From assembly GCA_965220425.1 (NCBI GenBank), contig OZ244830.1, positions 4,340,001 through 4,404,000 of the forward strand: a stretch of 64,000 bases of DNA. The letters run 5' to 3'. Positions 18,041 through 27,213 of this stretch are shown piece after piece. The notes below the pieces were generated by a model that was not told the origin of the DNA, ran no database searches, and was given only the letters and a program-made list of their open reading frames with translations. The DNA comes from Azophilus sp965220425 (lineage in GTDB: Bacteria; Pseudomonadota; Gammaproteobacteria; Pseudomonadales; Azotimanducaceae). A program made the position numbers and the translations under genes. Each line of letters begins with the position of its first letter. Position 1 is the first letter of the stretch.

Positions 18041-19288
18041 TCATGGTCGCTGGTCATCCGAATTCCGCGAGCGGGCGGCAGCCATGGCGCCGCCAACAAC
18101 ATCCGCAATCAGGTCGCAGTCCGCATCCGCAAGCGACAGCGGGATACGCATGTCGCACAAGCCCTGCAGCATCGCCCTGGTACGGTCGAGCTGCGGCGGC
18201 TCCACGTAACGCCAGTGTTCGTAAGTGCCCGTAAATCCCCGCGGTACCGGGTCGCCGAACCACTTGACGTCGACACCATGCGCGGCACAGCAGTCCATGA
18301 CTTGCGCGATCCCCTCGGCGGGCAAGCCGACGATCGAGAATTGAATGGATGAGGCGATGTAACCCTCCCGGCGGTCGCGTTCGGGCACCACGATGCCTTC
18401 GATGGCCGAGAACAGCGCAGCCAGTCTCCGGTAGCGCTTGTTCCAGGCAAGGCCCCTTTCCCGGAGCAGACCGATCTGGGGCCGCGCCATGGCCGCCGTC
18501 ACCTCGTGCATGCGGCAACTCAGGTTGGGTACCAACCGGTCGTGGCGCCGGAAGACTTCCGGGCCCGGCGCGGCGCCGTTCTGCCCGTAGAGCATGTAGC
18601 TGCCCGCATACAGCACCGCCTGGGCGGCGGCATCTTCGTCGTCGGTGATCAGCAGGCCGCCCTCCCCCGCATTAATGTGCTTGTAGGCCTGCAGGCTGAA
18701 ACAGCCAAAGTGCCCGAAGCGGCCGCTCGGCGTGCCGTCCCAGTGCGCGCCGAGGGTATGGGCGCAGTCTTCAATGAGCACCAGGTCATGGCGCCGACAG
18801 ATCGCGGCGACCGCATCCATGTCGGCGCTGTGGCCGCGCATGTGCGAGAGCAGGAACACCCGGGCGCCCAGGCCCGCTTTGCGTTCCAGGTCGTCCAGGT
18901 CCACCAGGTAACGGTCGTTGCACTCCACGTACAGGGGTTTCGCGCCCGCATGTGCGACGGCTCCAGGCACGGGCGCCAGGGTAAAGGCATTCACCAGCAC
19001 CCGGTCGCCGGGCCGCACCCCGGCGCACAGCAGCGCTATGAACATGGCGCTGCCGCACGAGTGCACCGCCAGCGCATACCTCGAACCCACATACGCCGCG
19101 AACTCCCGCTCCAGCGCCGCAACTTCCGAGCCCGCGCCGCGGAATTCTCCGTAGCGGGTCAGGCGCCCGCCCTGCATGATTTCGACGGCGCGCCTTATGC
19201 CTTCTTCAGGAACCGGCGCCGGCTCGCTCAGGTCACACTGCAGCCGTCGCGTAGCCGCGTCACCCTTGTCTGGCTTTCCGGGCCGCAA
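18041..19288 (-). CDS. DegT/DnrJ/EryC1/StrS-family aminotransferase
   Basis: 415-residue fold I PLP protein. It shows GSEVAALEREFAAYVGSRYA, AVHSCGSAMFIALLCAGV (cofactor phosphate region), VLIEDCAHTLGAHWDG (Asp that contacts the pyridine nitrogen) and SLQAYKHINAGEGG with the Schiff-base Lys. The family makes amino sugars, but some members act on small acids or cyclitols. With no sugar-nucleotide genes adjacent the substrate is open. Same strand as the threonine synthase-like gene, with 156 bp between them. Confidence 0.85.
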   Translation of the reverse strand: MRPGKPDKGDAATRRLQCDLSEPAPVPEEGIRRAVEIMQGGRLTRYGEFRGAGSEVAALEREFAAYVGSRYALAVHSCGSAMFIALLCAGVRPGDRVLVNAFTLAPVPGAVAHAGAKPLYVECNDRYLVDLDDLERKAGLGARVFLLSHMRGHSADMDAVAAICRRHDLVLIEDCAHTLGAHWDGTPSGRFGHFGCFSLQAYKHINAGEGGLLITDDEDAAAQAVLYAGSYMLYGQNGAAPGPEVFRRHDRLVPNLSCRMHEVTAAMARPQIGLLRERGLAWNKRYRRLAALFSAIEGIVVPERDRREGYIASSIQFSIVGLPAEGIAQVMDCCAAHGVDVKWFGDPVPRGFTGTYEHWRYVEPPQLDRTRAMLQGLCDMRIPLSLADADCDLIADVVGGAMAAARSRNSDDQRP

Positions 19289-19350
19289 TTCTCGCCCGCC
19301 TGCCGCCGCCGGGTCTCCGCTGCGTTGCCGTGACGCCCGCTTCGGTCTGC

Positions 19351-20073
19351 TCAGGGCGCCACTCCGCGCGCAATCTCGCGGTACACGTTGCTCATCTTGA
19401 GCGTGAACAGGCGCCGCATGCGCTGCTGCCAGGGCGTGACGGTGTAGTTGGCGAACCTGGGGTTCTGAAACGCCTCGATACCGTCGATGTCCCAGAGCGA
19501 CAGGTGGGTGAACAGTTCGCCGCCCTCGCCCAGTATCGGCGGAAACTCATCGCTCAAGTGCGCGTAGCGGCGCACGGTGTTGAATCCCGGCTCGTTCAGC
19601 ACCAGCGGCATGTGCTCCTCCACGTACCACTCGTTGAACTCCTCCGAGATCCCGGCGGGCACCTGGTGGGCGGACAGGAAGACGTACCTGGTCTCCGGCA
19701 GCAGGGGCTGGTGGTCGTCGGGATACTGCCCGATCAGTTCCAGCACGCCCCGGGCCAGCTTGGGCAGCTTCATGGTCAGGTGCTCGAAACTGTCCGGGGG
19801 CGTCGCCATCCAGCGCTCGGTGACCGCATCGTAGGCGGGCGAGGTCAGCACATCCGTATCGGGCAGTTCCATGATGGCGAGATACTTCGCCTGGCCGGCC
19901 TGCCGGGTATCCACCTGCGGCTGGCCCGGCACGATCTCGAAACGGCGGAACGCCAGAAACCCGCATTCGAAGCGGCCCGGCGAGTGCACGTTGGAATACC
20001 ACTCGTTCCACTCGTCCTCGCGTTCCCGCGGGGGGTCGATCTTGATCAGGGTAACGGCGCGGGACTTTGTCAT
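19351..20073 (-). CDS. EthD/dimeric alpha-beta barrel-like protein
   Basis: 240 residues with two related halves, each of the ferredoxin-like type: VTLIKIDPPREREDEWNEWY (about 6-25) and YVFLSAHQVPAGISEEFNEW (about 132-151). The E(W/F)NEWY-x4-H pattern is typical of EthD-like and related stress-responsive barrel proteins that accompany degradation pathways; no catalytic role can be read. The ATG at 20073 is preceded by GGAGG, which decides it over the ATG at 20100. It lies downstream of the cyclase gene on the same strand. Confidence 0.6.
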   Translation of the reverse strand: MTKSRAVTLIKIDPPREREDEWNEWYSNVHSPGRFECGFLAFRRFEIVPGQPQVDTRQAGQAKYLAIMELPDTDVLTSPAYDAVTERWMATPPDSFEHLTMKLPKLARGVLELIGQYPDDHQPLLPETRYVFLSAHQVPAGISEEFNEWYVEEHMPLVLNEPGFNTVRRYAHLSDEFPPILGEGGELFTHLSLWDIDGIEAFQNPRFANYTVTPWQQRMRRLFTLKMSNVYREIARGVAP

Positions 20074-20138
20074 GTTCGCCTCCAAAGGGTTGATTTTCAT
20101 GGTGAGATTGCCTGGCCCTCCGGAATCGCAAGGCCTGG

Positions 20139-20296
20139 TGCTCCGTCAAGCCAGAATCTACGGGTAGGCGCATGGGATTTTTGGTTCCTGGCAAGGCGCG
20201 ACGACGCCGCATCGCAGGCCCCATGCAAGGAGGAGCAACGCAGTCAGGGGCCAAAAAGACCCGCGAATACCCGTAGATTTTGGCTTGACGGAGCAC
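20139..20296. repeat. 158-bp imperfect palindromic MITE-like element
   Basis: The left end GTGCTCCGTCAAGCCAGAAT (then CTACGGGTA) is mirrored by the right end TACCCGTAGATTTTGGCTTG (then ACGGAGCAC), with one mismatch over about 29 bp. Inner parts also pair (GGGATTTTTGGTTCCTG with CAGGGGCCAAAAAGACCC). It encodes no protein. Its right end overlaps the stop codon of the cyclase gene. Confidence 0.85.
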
Positions 20297-21219
20297 TAGA
20301 GCACCGCGACCGGGCTGGTCAACGAACCCGTCGCCCGCTCCAGGTGCAGCGCGGTGACCACGAAAAGAAAGCTCGAGCGATCCCGGGCCAGGCAGATTTC
20401 GCTCAGCGACTCCAGGTCCATGTTGTGCAGCAGGTGGATGCCGTAATAGGTCAGGCAGAGCGTGTGCACCGGGGAGCGCACGATATGTCCGTAGGGCGAG
20501 GGAAAGACATCGCCCCCGCAGTCCGTCGCCAGCACGCCGATGTCGCGGCCGCCCAGCACCTCGACGCATTCCGGATGCAGCCCCTGCCAGGTGCCGTGGC
20601 GGCAACTGTCGTCCGTCGGCGGCAAGCCGTCCTCCAGCGTAGCGCCCGTTCGAATGAGGGCTGCATCACCCGGTTCCAGCCGTTCCGCCACCGCCTCGAT
20701 CTCCTCCGGCCTGACGAACTCGCCGGGGTGCAGGTGCGATACGCCGCGCATGCGGGGGATGTCGATCAGCACCCCGCGGGTGACGATGGCGCGGGCATCG
20801 CCGATCGGGGCGAGCTTCACGCCGCCTTCCTTCGTGACCATGTCGCCGAAGTCGATGCCGTTGAATCCCTTGCCGGCATGCCCCACGTGCGCCAGCGCAT
20901 CCAGATGGGTATTCACCATGCCGTGCGTGCGGTAAGCGACCTGGTCGGCGGAATTCAACGACTCGGGCCGGTCCGGTTCCAGGTCCCAGGCGCCGGCGTT
21001 CAGCATGGTGTGCTCGAAACAGGCGCTACCGCGAATGGGCTCCCGGTCGGTGACGGGGCGGCTCAGCGAAATCACCTCCCCGGAGGAGACCTCCCTGATG
21101 GCCCTGAGGGTGACCTCGGGCGTCACCAGGTTCAGCGTGCCGAGATCGTTCGGCCAGCGCTTCCAGTTGCCCGTATGTCCCGGCCAGGCTGCCGGGTCCG
21201 GCAGGGTTGCCTCGCTCAT
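20296..21219 (-). CDS. Cyclase-family metal-dependent hydrolase
   Basis: 307 residues of the cyclase/arylformamidase family (PF04199). The metal-binding motif appears as HGMVNTHLDALAHVGHAGKG (about 112-131; usual form H-G-T-H-x-D-x-P-x-H). GVLIDIPRMRGV and DCGGDVFPSPYGHIVRSPVH are further family landmarks. Relatives hydrolyse N-formylkynurenine, isatin or cyclic amides. The ATG at 21219 has GGGAGG upstream. The stop TAG is contributed by the adjoining palindromic element. Neighbouring genes suggest catabolism of an amide or hydantoin-like compound (inference). Confidence 0.85.
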   Translation of the reverse strand: MSEATLPDPAAWPGHTGNWKRWPNDLGTLNLVTPEVTLRAIREVSSGEVISLSRPVTDREPIRGSACFEHTMLNAGAWDLEPDRPESLNSADQVAYRTHGMVNTHLDALAHVGHAGKGFNGIDFGDMVTKEGGVKLAPIGDARAIVTRGVLIDIPRMRGVSHLHPGEFVRPEEIEAVAERLEPGDAALIRTGATLEDGLPPTDDSCRHGTWQGLHPECVEVLGGRDIGVLATDCGGDVFPSPYGHIVRSPVHTLCLTYYGIHLLHNMDLESLSEICLARDRSSFLFVVTALHLERATGSLTSPVAVL

Positions 21220-21566
21220 CGGAATCCTCCCGAAGTTCGCATCTGCCTGTTTACCATCCCGCAACGCTCGGCGCCATCGCCAGGTAACGCCTCGACCTTT
21301 TGCCGCCCACCGCTCGTCTGACCATGTTAACCCGCATCGCTCACCGACTTTCGTCGCCAGGGCGCATGAAGACCGCGGATCTGGCGCCAAACGCCGCGAA
21401 TCCGGCCTTTCCGGAATTCGCCGGACAGTTACCGGAACCCCGATCGATTGTACGCTTCCATCGAAGCTGACCGGCACTCGCCAACCGCGGGATTGCAGGC
21501 GATAGCGCTGAAATGGTTACACTATCGATCCACCGTTAACTCAAAGAGCGACGGAGTGCGTTCTTC
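21220..21566. other. Intergenic stretch with a half repeat
   Basis: Divergent region between the cyclase and DUF2237 genes. It holds a partial palindromic repeat at 21331-21359; otherwise nothing recognisable. Confidence 0.6.
21331..21359. repeat. TAGCCCGCAT-family palindromic repeat, end fragment
   Basis: CCCGCATCGCTCACCGACTT followed by TCGTCGCCAG matches the left terminus of the elements at 47974 and 57708. The rest of the element is absent. Confidence 0.75.
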
Positions 21567-21938
21567 ATGTACGATTCGAAAAACGTTCTGGGCGAAAAAC
21601 TCGAGCTTTGCAGTTCAAGTCCGTTAACCGGATTCTACCGGGACGGCTGCTGCAATACCGGCAGCGAAGATGCCGGCCTGCACACCGTGTGTACGCAGGT
21701 CACGGAAGAATTCCTGGCATTCTCAAAAGCGAGAGGCAACGACCTGAGCACGCCCCAGACGGAGCTTGGTTTCGATGGACTCAAGCCCGGAGACTGCTGG
21801 TGCCTGTGTGCGCTGCGCTGGCTGGAAGCCTGCCAGGCCGGGGCCGCACCCGTCGTGGTACTGGCCTCGACCCATGAGGCGACCCTCAAACACGTTCCCC
21901 TGGCGCTGCTGAAAGAACACGCCCAAGATCTCCACTAG
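21567..21938 (+). CDS. DUF2237 family protein
   Basis: 123 residues, normal length for DUF2237. Conserved landmarks are NVLGEKLELCSSSPLTGFYR, DGCCNTG, HTVCTQVTEEFLAFSK-RGNDLS and LKPGDCWCLCA-RW. Several conserved cysteines suggest metal or redox chemistry, but the function is unknown. The last 53 bp overlap the 3' end of the convergent hyuB-type gene. Confidence 0.88.
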   Translation: MYDSKNVLGEKLELCSSSPLTGFYRDGCCNTGSEDAGLHTVCTQVTEEFLAFSKARGNDLSTPQTELGFDGLKPGDCWCLCALRWLEACQAGAAPVVVLASTHEATLKHVPLALLKEHAQDLH

Positions 21939-23679
21939 CCGCCCGCATCGCCGCGGTCTCGCGCCGATCCACCCTATCCCCCATCAAGGCAACCCCATAG
22001 GTATTGCGCGCCACCTCCCTGGAAACCCGGCCGTCCAGCACATCGGCCAGCACCCGTTCCGGGTCCCGCTGTTGCGGCGGTCCGTAACCGCCGCCGCCTG
22101 TCGTCCAATAGCACAGCACGTCGCCGTTTCCGATCGACGCCAGAATCTTGCCCGGAAGCCCTTCCCGACAGCCGTCGGCGCGCAGGATTTCCGTCCGGCA
22201 GCAAGGCGCGCCCGCCCCGCCGGCCACGCCCCAGGGACCGAACTTGTGCCGTTCGCGCCGTAGCGAGACCGTGCCGTCAGCGGCCAGCCACTCGAGTTCC
22301 GCCCGGTAGCCCAATCCGCCGCGCCAGGTTCCGGCGCCACCGGAGTCGCGCCAGAGTTCCAGTCTCCGATAGCGCACCGGCAATTCGTTTTCCGTCATCT
22401 CCACCGGCACGTGGTAGACATTGCAGATGTCGTGGTCGGTGACATCGATGCCGTCCTTGTCGGAACGGGCGCCCATGCCGCCGCGGTAGGGGCCGCCGAG
22501 CACGCCGACAAAGCGGTTGCCGGCAGCGTCCTGGCCGCCTACCGGAATGACGGAAGTCTGGCCGCAGCCCGCCGCGGTAAATCGTTCCGGCGCAGCCTGG
22601 ACAAAAGCGCCCAACACGACATCGCCGATCCGGTGCACGGTCACCATGCGGGCGTTCACCGGCGCCGGGAACTCCGCATTCACCAGGGTACCCGGCGGCA
22701 GATTCACCGTAACCGGGCGATAGCAGCCGTCGTTGTCGGGCGCGGCCTCGCCGGTCAGCACCCTTGAAGCCCAATAGACAACCGCCAGTGTCGAGGACCG
22801 GACGCTGTTGACCGCCGCGGCGACCTGGCGGTCCGTCCCCGTGAAGTCGAAGTGCAGGCACGAGCCCCGCACGGTCAGGGCAACCTCGATCCGCGCCGGG
22901 TCCGCCTCCGGCGAGCTGCCGTCATCGTCAAGCCAGTCCGTGAATCGGTACTCGCCGTCCGGGATGCGCTCGATTGCCGATCGGGTCAATCGCTCCCCAT
23001 AGTCCATCAGCGCGGCGACGCCGGAACCGACCGCCTCGATCCCGCCGTCTTCGTACACCGCCCGCAGACGCTCCTCGCCCCGCCGGCAAGCCGCGATCTG
23101 AGCGTTGAGATCCCCCCGGATATTGGCCGGCGACCGGCTGTTGGCGGCCAGCAGACCGATGACGTCGTCGTCGAAAACGCCGCCCTCGGCAAGCCGGATC
23201 AGCGGTATGCGAATACCCTCGGCCAAGTGGTCGTAGGCGCTGGCCGACGTACTCCCCGGGGCCGACCCGCCGATGTCCTGATGGTGAACCATGGTGGCCA
23301 CATAACCCACGAGACGCTCCCGGCAGAAGACCGGCGAGGCGACGCAGATATCGGGAAGGTGGGTGCCGCCGGCATACGGATCGTTGACGATGTAGGCATC
23401 GCCCTCCCCGGCGCGCCCCTCGGCATAGCGGGCCGCAATCGAGGCGCCCAGTTCGCACAGCACGCCCAGATGCACCGGAATGGCGCAGGCCTGGGCGACG
23501 GTTCGGCCCCTGGCATCGAATACGGCGCAGGTGGCGTCCAGGGCTTCGGTGACGATCAACGAAAAGGAGCTTCGCAACAGGACGAACTCCATTTCGTCGG
23601 CAACCGCAGTCAGCCGGCCGCGCAGCACCTCAAGGGCGACCGGGTCAAGCGAGGCGCCCTGTTTCCGGGTAGTGTTCAC
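21886..23679 (-). CDS. Hydantoinase B/oxoprolinase family protein (HyuB-like)
   Basis: 597 residues, full length for HyuB. Motifs include DPVALEVLRGRLTAVADEME at the N terminus, YIVNDPYAGGTHLPDI, VHHQDIGGSAPGS and GGSG-like C-terminal TTGGGGYGPP. HyuB is one half of ATP-dependent hydantoinase, 5-oxoprolinase and acetone/acetophenone carboxylase-type enzymes, and normally works with a HyuA ATPase subunit. No hyuA is within the window, which is unusual. It may act with a distant partner on a cyclic amide handled by the neighbouring cyclase and amidohydrolase (inference). The 3' end overlaps the DUF2237 gene on the other strand. Confidence 0.9.
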   Translation of the reverse strand: MNTTRKQGASLDPVALEVLRGRLTAVADEMEFVLLRSSFSLIVTEALDATCAVFDARGRTVAQACAIPVHLGVLCELGASIAARYAEGRAGEGDAYIVNDPYAGGTHLPDICVASPVFCRERLVGYVATMVHHQDIGGSAPGSTSASAYDHLAEGIRIPLIRLAEGGVFDDDVIGLLAANSRSPANIRGDLNAQIAACRRGEERLRAVYEDGGIEAVGSGVAALMDYGERLTRSAIERIPDGEYRFTDWLDDDGSSPEADPARIEVALTVRGSCLHFDFTGTDRQVAAAVNSVRSSTLAVVYWASRVLTGEAAPDNDGCYRPVTVNLPPGTLVNAEFPAPVNARMVTVHRIGDVVLGAFVQAAPERFTAAGCGQTSVIPVGGQDAAGNRFVGVLGGPYRGGMGARSDKDGIDVTDHDICNVYHVPVEMTENELPVRYRRLELWRDSGGAGTWRGGLGYRAELEWLAADGTVSLRRERHKFGPWGVAGGAGAPCCRTEILRADGCREGLPGKILASIGNGDVLCYWTTGGGGYGPPQQRDPERVLADVLDGRVSREVARNTYGVALMGDRVDRRETAAMRAASGDLGRVLSAAPGERV

Positions 23680-23813
23680 GCTGGCATAGTAGCAGTGTCC
23701 GGTCGGCCCGGACTATCGCGGAGACAGGATCCATCGACCCCGAAGCAGGCCTGGAGACCCCATCCCCGCCCGGCGCGCCAGCGCCGGGACGCTGGCTGAT
23801 CTACCCCTGGTAC

Positions 23814-25094
23814 GTGGTCGTCGTCCTGATGCTCGCGCAGGTGGTGTCGTTCATCGACCGCCAGGTCATCACGCTGCTCGTGCAGCCGATCCGCGCCGAT
23901 CTCGCGATCGGCGATACCGGGATGAGCCTGCTGATGGGGCTTGCGTTCGCGATCTTCTACGTAACCATGGGCGTACCCATTGCGCGCCTCTCCGACCGCT
24001 ACAGCCGCCGCACCGTTATCGCGACCGGCATCTTCCTGTGGAGCCTGGCCACCGCCGCCTGCGGGCTGGCCCGGAACTTCTGGCAGCTCTTCCTGGCCCG
24101 CGTCGGCGTCGGCGTCGGCGAAGCGACCCTGACGCCGGCGGCCTATTCGATGATCGCCGACTACTTTCCCAGGCAAGTCCTCGGCCGCGCCATCGGCCTC
24201 TACGCGGTCGGCGTCTACCTTGGCGCGGGGCTCGCCCTGATACTCGGCGGCGCCGCGGTGCGGCTGATCACCGCGTCGGGACCGATCGATCTGCCGTTCG
24301 TCGGAACGCTGGCGCCCTGGCAACTCACGTTCATGGTGGTGAGCGTTCCGGGTTTGCTGATCGTTGCGCTGATGATGTTCACGGTGCGCGAGCCGGTGCG
24401 GCAGAACCTGGTCGATACCCAGGGCGACAGCGTTCCGATTCGTGAAGTGGCCCGGTTCATGTGGACCAACCGGGGCACCTTCGGCTCCATCTTTTTCGGC
24501 TACGCCACCGGCGGCATGGCGTTCTACGGCTTCATGTTCTGGATACCGGAATTCATCCGCCGCAGCTACGGTTGGGACATCAGCGATGCGGGCATGGTAT
24601 TCGGCGCGCAACTCGCGGTGCTGGGCACCGCCGGCACTTTCGCCGGCGGCTGGTTCTGCGACTGGCTGACGGACCGCGGCTACAAGGACGCGGCCCTTCG
24701 CTCGCTCGCTGCCTTCTTCGCGCTTGCCATGCCCTTCATGGCGGTCACGCCGCTGCTGCCTACGGCGGACCTGGCCATCCCGATGCTGGGCGTCGCGGTG
24801 TTCACGCTTTCCCTGCAGCAGGCCCTGTCGCCCGTCGCAATCCAGTTGTTCACGCCCAACCGGATGCGCGCGCAGGTGGTGGCCGTTTTCTTCGTGATCT
24901 CCGTATTCTCCGCCATCGCCTTCGGCGCGGCATCGGTGGCCGTGATCACAGACTACGTGTTCCGCGACGAAAACGACCTGCGCTATTCACTGGCCATCGT
25001 CTCGGGGGTCACCATGACACTGGCGTCAATCAGCCTGGCCCTCGGCATCAAGCCGTACCGGAAGAGCCTGGAACGGGCGGCGGCCTGGAGTTAA
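23814..25094 (+). CDS. Major facilitator superfamily transporter
   Basis: 426 residues with about twelve hydrophobic helices. The helix 2-3 loop shows GVPIARLSDRYSRRTVI (MFS motif A) and helix 4-5 RVGVGVGEATLTPAAYSMIADYF with the GEA motif common in sugar-acid and spinster-like MFS members. The GTG start at 23814 lies within helix 1; an in-frame open stretch upstream has no ATG, GTG or TTG, so the N terminus is uncertain by some 20-30 residues. The substrate is unknown; divergent from the HyuB-like gene and upstream of a convergent amidohydrolase. Confidence 0.88.
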   Translation: MVVVLMLAQVVSFIDRQVITLLVQPIRADLAIGDTGMSLLMGLAFAIFYVTMGVPIARLSDRYSRRTVIATGIFLWSLATAACGLARNFWQLFLARVGVGVGEATLTPAAYSMIADYFPRQVLGRAIGLYAVGVYLGAGLALILGGAAVRLITASGPIDLPFVGTLAPWQLTFMVVSVPGLLIVALMMFTVREPVRQNLVDTQGDSVPIREVARFMWTNRGTFGSIFFGYATGGMAFYGFMFWIPEFIRRSYGWDISDAGMVFGAQLAVLGTAGTFAGGWFCDWLTDRGYKDAALRSLAAFFALAMPFMAVTPLLPTADLAIPMLGVAVFTLSLQQALSPVAIQLFTPNRMRAQVVAVFFVISVFSAIAFGAASVAVITDYVFRDENDLRYSLAIVSGVTMTLASISLALGIKPYRKSLERAAAWS

Positions 25095-25135
25095 CGAGCA
25101 GTTCCGCGGCGCGGCGCCCCCCGTCCGCGCCTCGA

Positions 25136-26809
25136 TCAGCGCCGGTAGACGACCTCGCCGCCGATGATGGTGCTTTCCACCTCGAGGTTCTTGAGCCCGG
25201 TGCGCTCCACCGCATAGGGGTTCTCGGACAGGGATACGAAATCCGCGAGCTTGCCCACCTCAATCGACCCCTTGACGTGTTCCTCGAATGCAAGGTAGGC
25301 GCCGTCGATGGTCAGGGCTTTCAGGGCGTCGTGGACGTCGATGCGCTGGTCGGGACCGAGAATGCGCCCGCTCGAGGTTTCCCGGGCGACCGCCGTATAG
25401 AGGCAGTGCAGCGGTGAGATCGGAGTGACCGGGCAGTCGCCGTGCAGCCCGAACGGGATACCCAGGTCGAGCGCCGTGCGGGTCGGAAACAGGCGCTCGG
25501 CCCGCGCCGGCCCGAGAAACGTCTCCCGCTGCCGGTCGCCCCAGCCCCAGATCTGGGCAGTGTAGAAGGTGGTCACGATGCCGAGTTCGGCCATCCGGCG
25601 CAGGTGTTCGTCGCTCGCCATGGGCAGGTGCTCGATGCGGTGCCGGTGATTGTCCCGGGGCACGGCCCTCAAGGCATGCTCATAGGCATTGATGGTCGTC
25701 TCGATGCATCGGTCGCCGTTCGCATGGATCGCGATCTGAAAGCCCGCCCGGTGATAACGCAGCACCAGTTCGTTGAGTTCCTCCTGTTCGACGATCAGGA
25801 AACCCCTGTTGTCGGGGTCGCCGAGGTAAGGCTCGCTCAAGGCCGCGGTGAGCCCTGGAATGGAACCGTCGGCGAAGATTTTCACGCCGCCGATGCGCAA
25901 GCGCTCATCGCCGGCGCCGGTGCAGAATCCCAGTTCTTCGAGATCGATGCCGTTGCCGCGGAAGTCTTCGAGGACGGTCCAGACCAACGCATAGATCCTT
26001 GGCTTGAACCAGCCCCGCGCATGGGCGATCTCGAAGGCTTCCAGTTCGCTGAGGCCGCCCCACACACCCAGGTTGGCATCGTGGGCCGAAGTTACCCCGG
26101 CCGCCACGTACTCATCGCTGACCCTGCGCAGGCCGTCCGCCGCTTCCGCGGCCGATTTCGGCGGAATCAGGCGGAGCGCCAGCAACTGCGCCGGCGGTTC
26201 CACCAATATGCCGGTCGCCTCGCCGTTGGCGTCGCGCTCGATTTCGCCTCCGGAAGGGTTCGGCGTATCCCGGCCGATACCAGCGAGTTTCAGGGCCTTG
26301 CTGTTGACGGCGGTGAAGTGCCCGGAGATGTGCCACAGATGCACCGGATGATCCGGCGCCGCCTCGTCCAGTTCCCAACGATTTATCCAGCGCTGCTCGG
26401 CCAGCGCCGTATTGTCGAACCCGTAACCCTCGATCCACGTGCCCTTGGGCTGGGTGGACGCCCTCGCCTTCACATGCGCCAGAATGTCGCCGATGGAACT
26501 GCAGGTCTTCGGAGTGCAATCGATCTGCAGGACGATATGGGAGTACGCGCTGACGTGGTTGTGCGACTCGACGAAGCCCGGCAGCAGCGGCTTGCCGCGC
26601 AGGTCGATCACCTCGGTACCGTTGCCGCAGAACTGGCGGATTTCCCGATTGCTGCCGACGCCCACGATGCGGCCGCCCTGTACCGCCACCGCTTGGGCCG
26701 AGGGCTGACCCGGGTTCATGGTGATGACATCGGCGCCTACGAGCGCCAGGTCGGCGCCGAAGCCGCGGAGCCGGTTGCGGAGGCTGATTCTGTCCGCACT
26801 GTCGATCAT
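25136..26809 (-). CDS. Amidohydrolase family 3 (YtcJ-like)
   Basis: 557 residues. The N-terminal beta sandwich has ADVITMNPGQPSAQAVAVQG and the strand LRGKPLLPGFVESHNHVSAY carries the HxH-type metal ligand. KIFADGSIPG and FQIAIHANGDRCIE (metal His) follow, then RIEHLPMA and GDCPVTPISPLHCLY, and the chain ends in the returning sandwich strand. These are the YtcJ/amidohydrolase-3 landmarks. Substrates are hard to predict: exo-acting amide or cyclic imide hydrolysis fits the neighbourhood. Cytoplasmic; no signal peptide. Confidence 0.88.
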   Translation of the reverse strand: MIDSADRISLRNRLRGFGADLALVGADVITMNPGQPSAQAVAVQGGRIVGVGSNREIRQFCGNGTEVIDLRGKPLLPGFVESHNHVSAYSHIVLQIDCTPKTCSSIGDILAHVKARASTQPKGTWIEGYGFDNTALAEQRWINRWELDEAAPDHPVHLWHISGHFTAVNSKALKLAGIGRDTPNPSGGEIERDANGEATGILVEPPAQLLALRLIPPKSAAEAADGLRRVSDEYVAAGVTSAHDANLGVWGGLSELEAFEIAHARGWFKPRIYALVWTVLEDFRGNGIDLEELGFCTGAGDERLRIGGVKIFADGSIPGLTAALSEPYLGDPDNRGFLIVEQEELNELVLRYHRAGFQIAIHANGDRCIETTINAYEHALRAVPRDNHRHRIEHLPMASDEHLRRMAELGIVTTFYTAQIWGWGDRQRETFLGPARAERLFPTRTALDLGIPFGLHGDCPVTPISPLHCLYTAVARETSSGRILGPDQRIDVHDALKALTIDGAYLAFEEHVKGSIEVGKLADFVSLSENPYAVERTGLKNLEVESTIIGGEVVYRR

Positions 26810-27213
26810 GTTCGCTCCTCCTGGCGCCGGGCTCCGGCGCCGCTCGACTCAACGCCCGAGTATCCGCGTCGACGAACCGCCATTCAAGACGATCCCCGCG
26901 CCGGGGTACCGGGGTGCGTTCCCGGCGGCAAGTCGGCGCAGGCCCGCCGGCGGCAACGAGTCAAGCACGCCTGCCACCGTTTAACCACTGCTGCCGATTC
27001 CCGCTCCCGCCTGTTGCGGTGCGAAGAAGCGCTGCACGCGCGCATCGTCGACGGGCCTGCCCCGGCGGGCGCAGCACAACCAAGGCGGCCACCACCGCGA
27101 AGCCGACCACACCGATACGGGTCCGGCGCACTTCCTGCACCTCAGTTGCGGGCCGCCACAGGTCGCGCGCGAATACTCGGCGGCCGGGTCATCGGCATCG
27201 CGGGCGCCATCCG
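26810..27213. other. 400-bp intergenic stretch
   Basis: Between the amidohydrolase start and the Lrp stop. No gene, RNA or repeat recognised. A short hydrophobic reading on the minus strand (VGFAVVAALVVLRPP) has no family match that I know. Confidence 0.5.
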
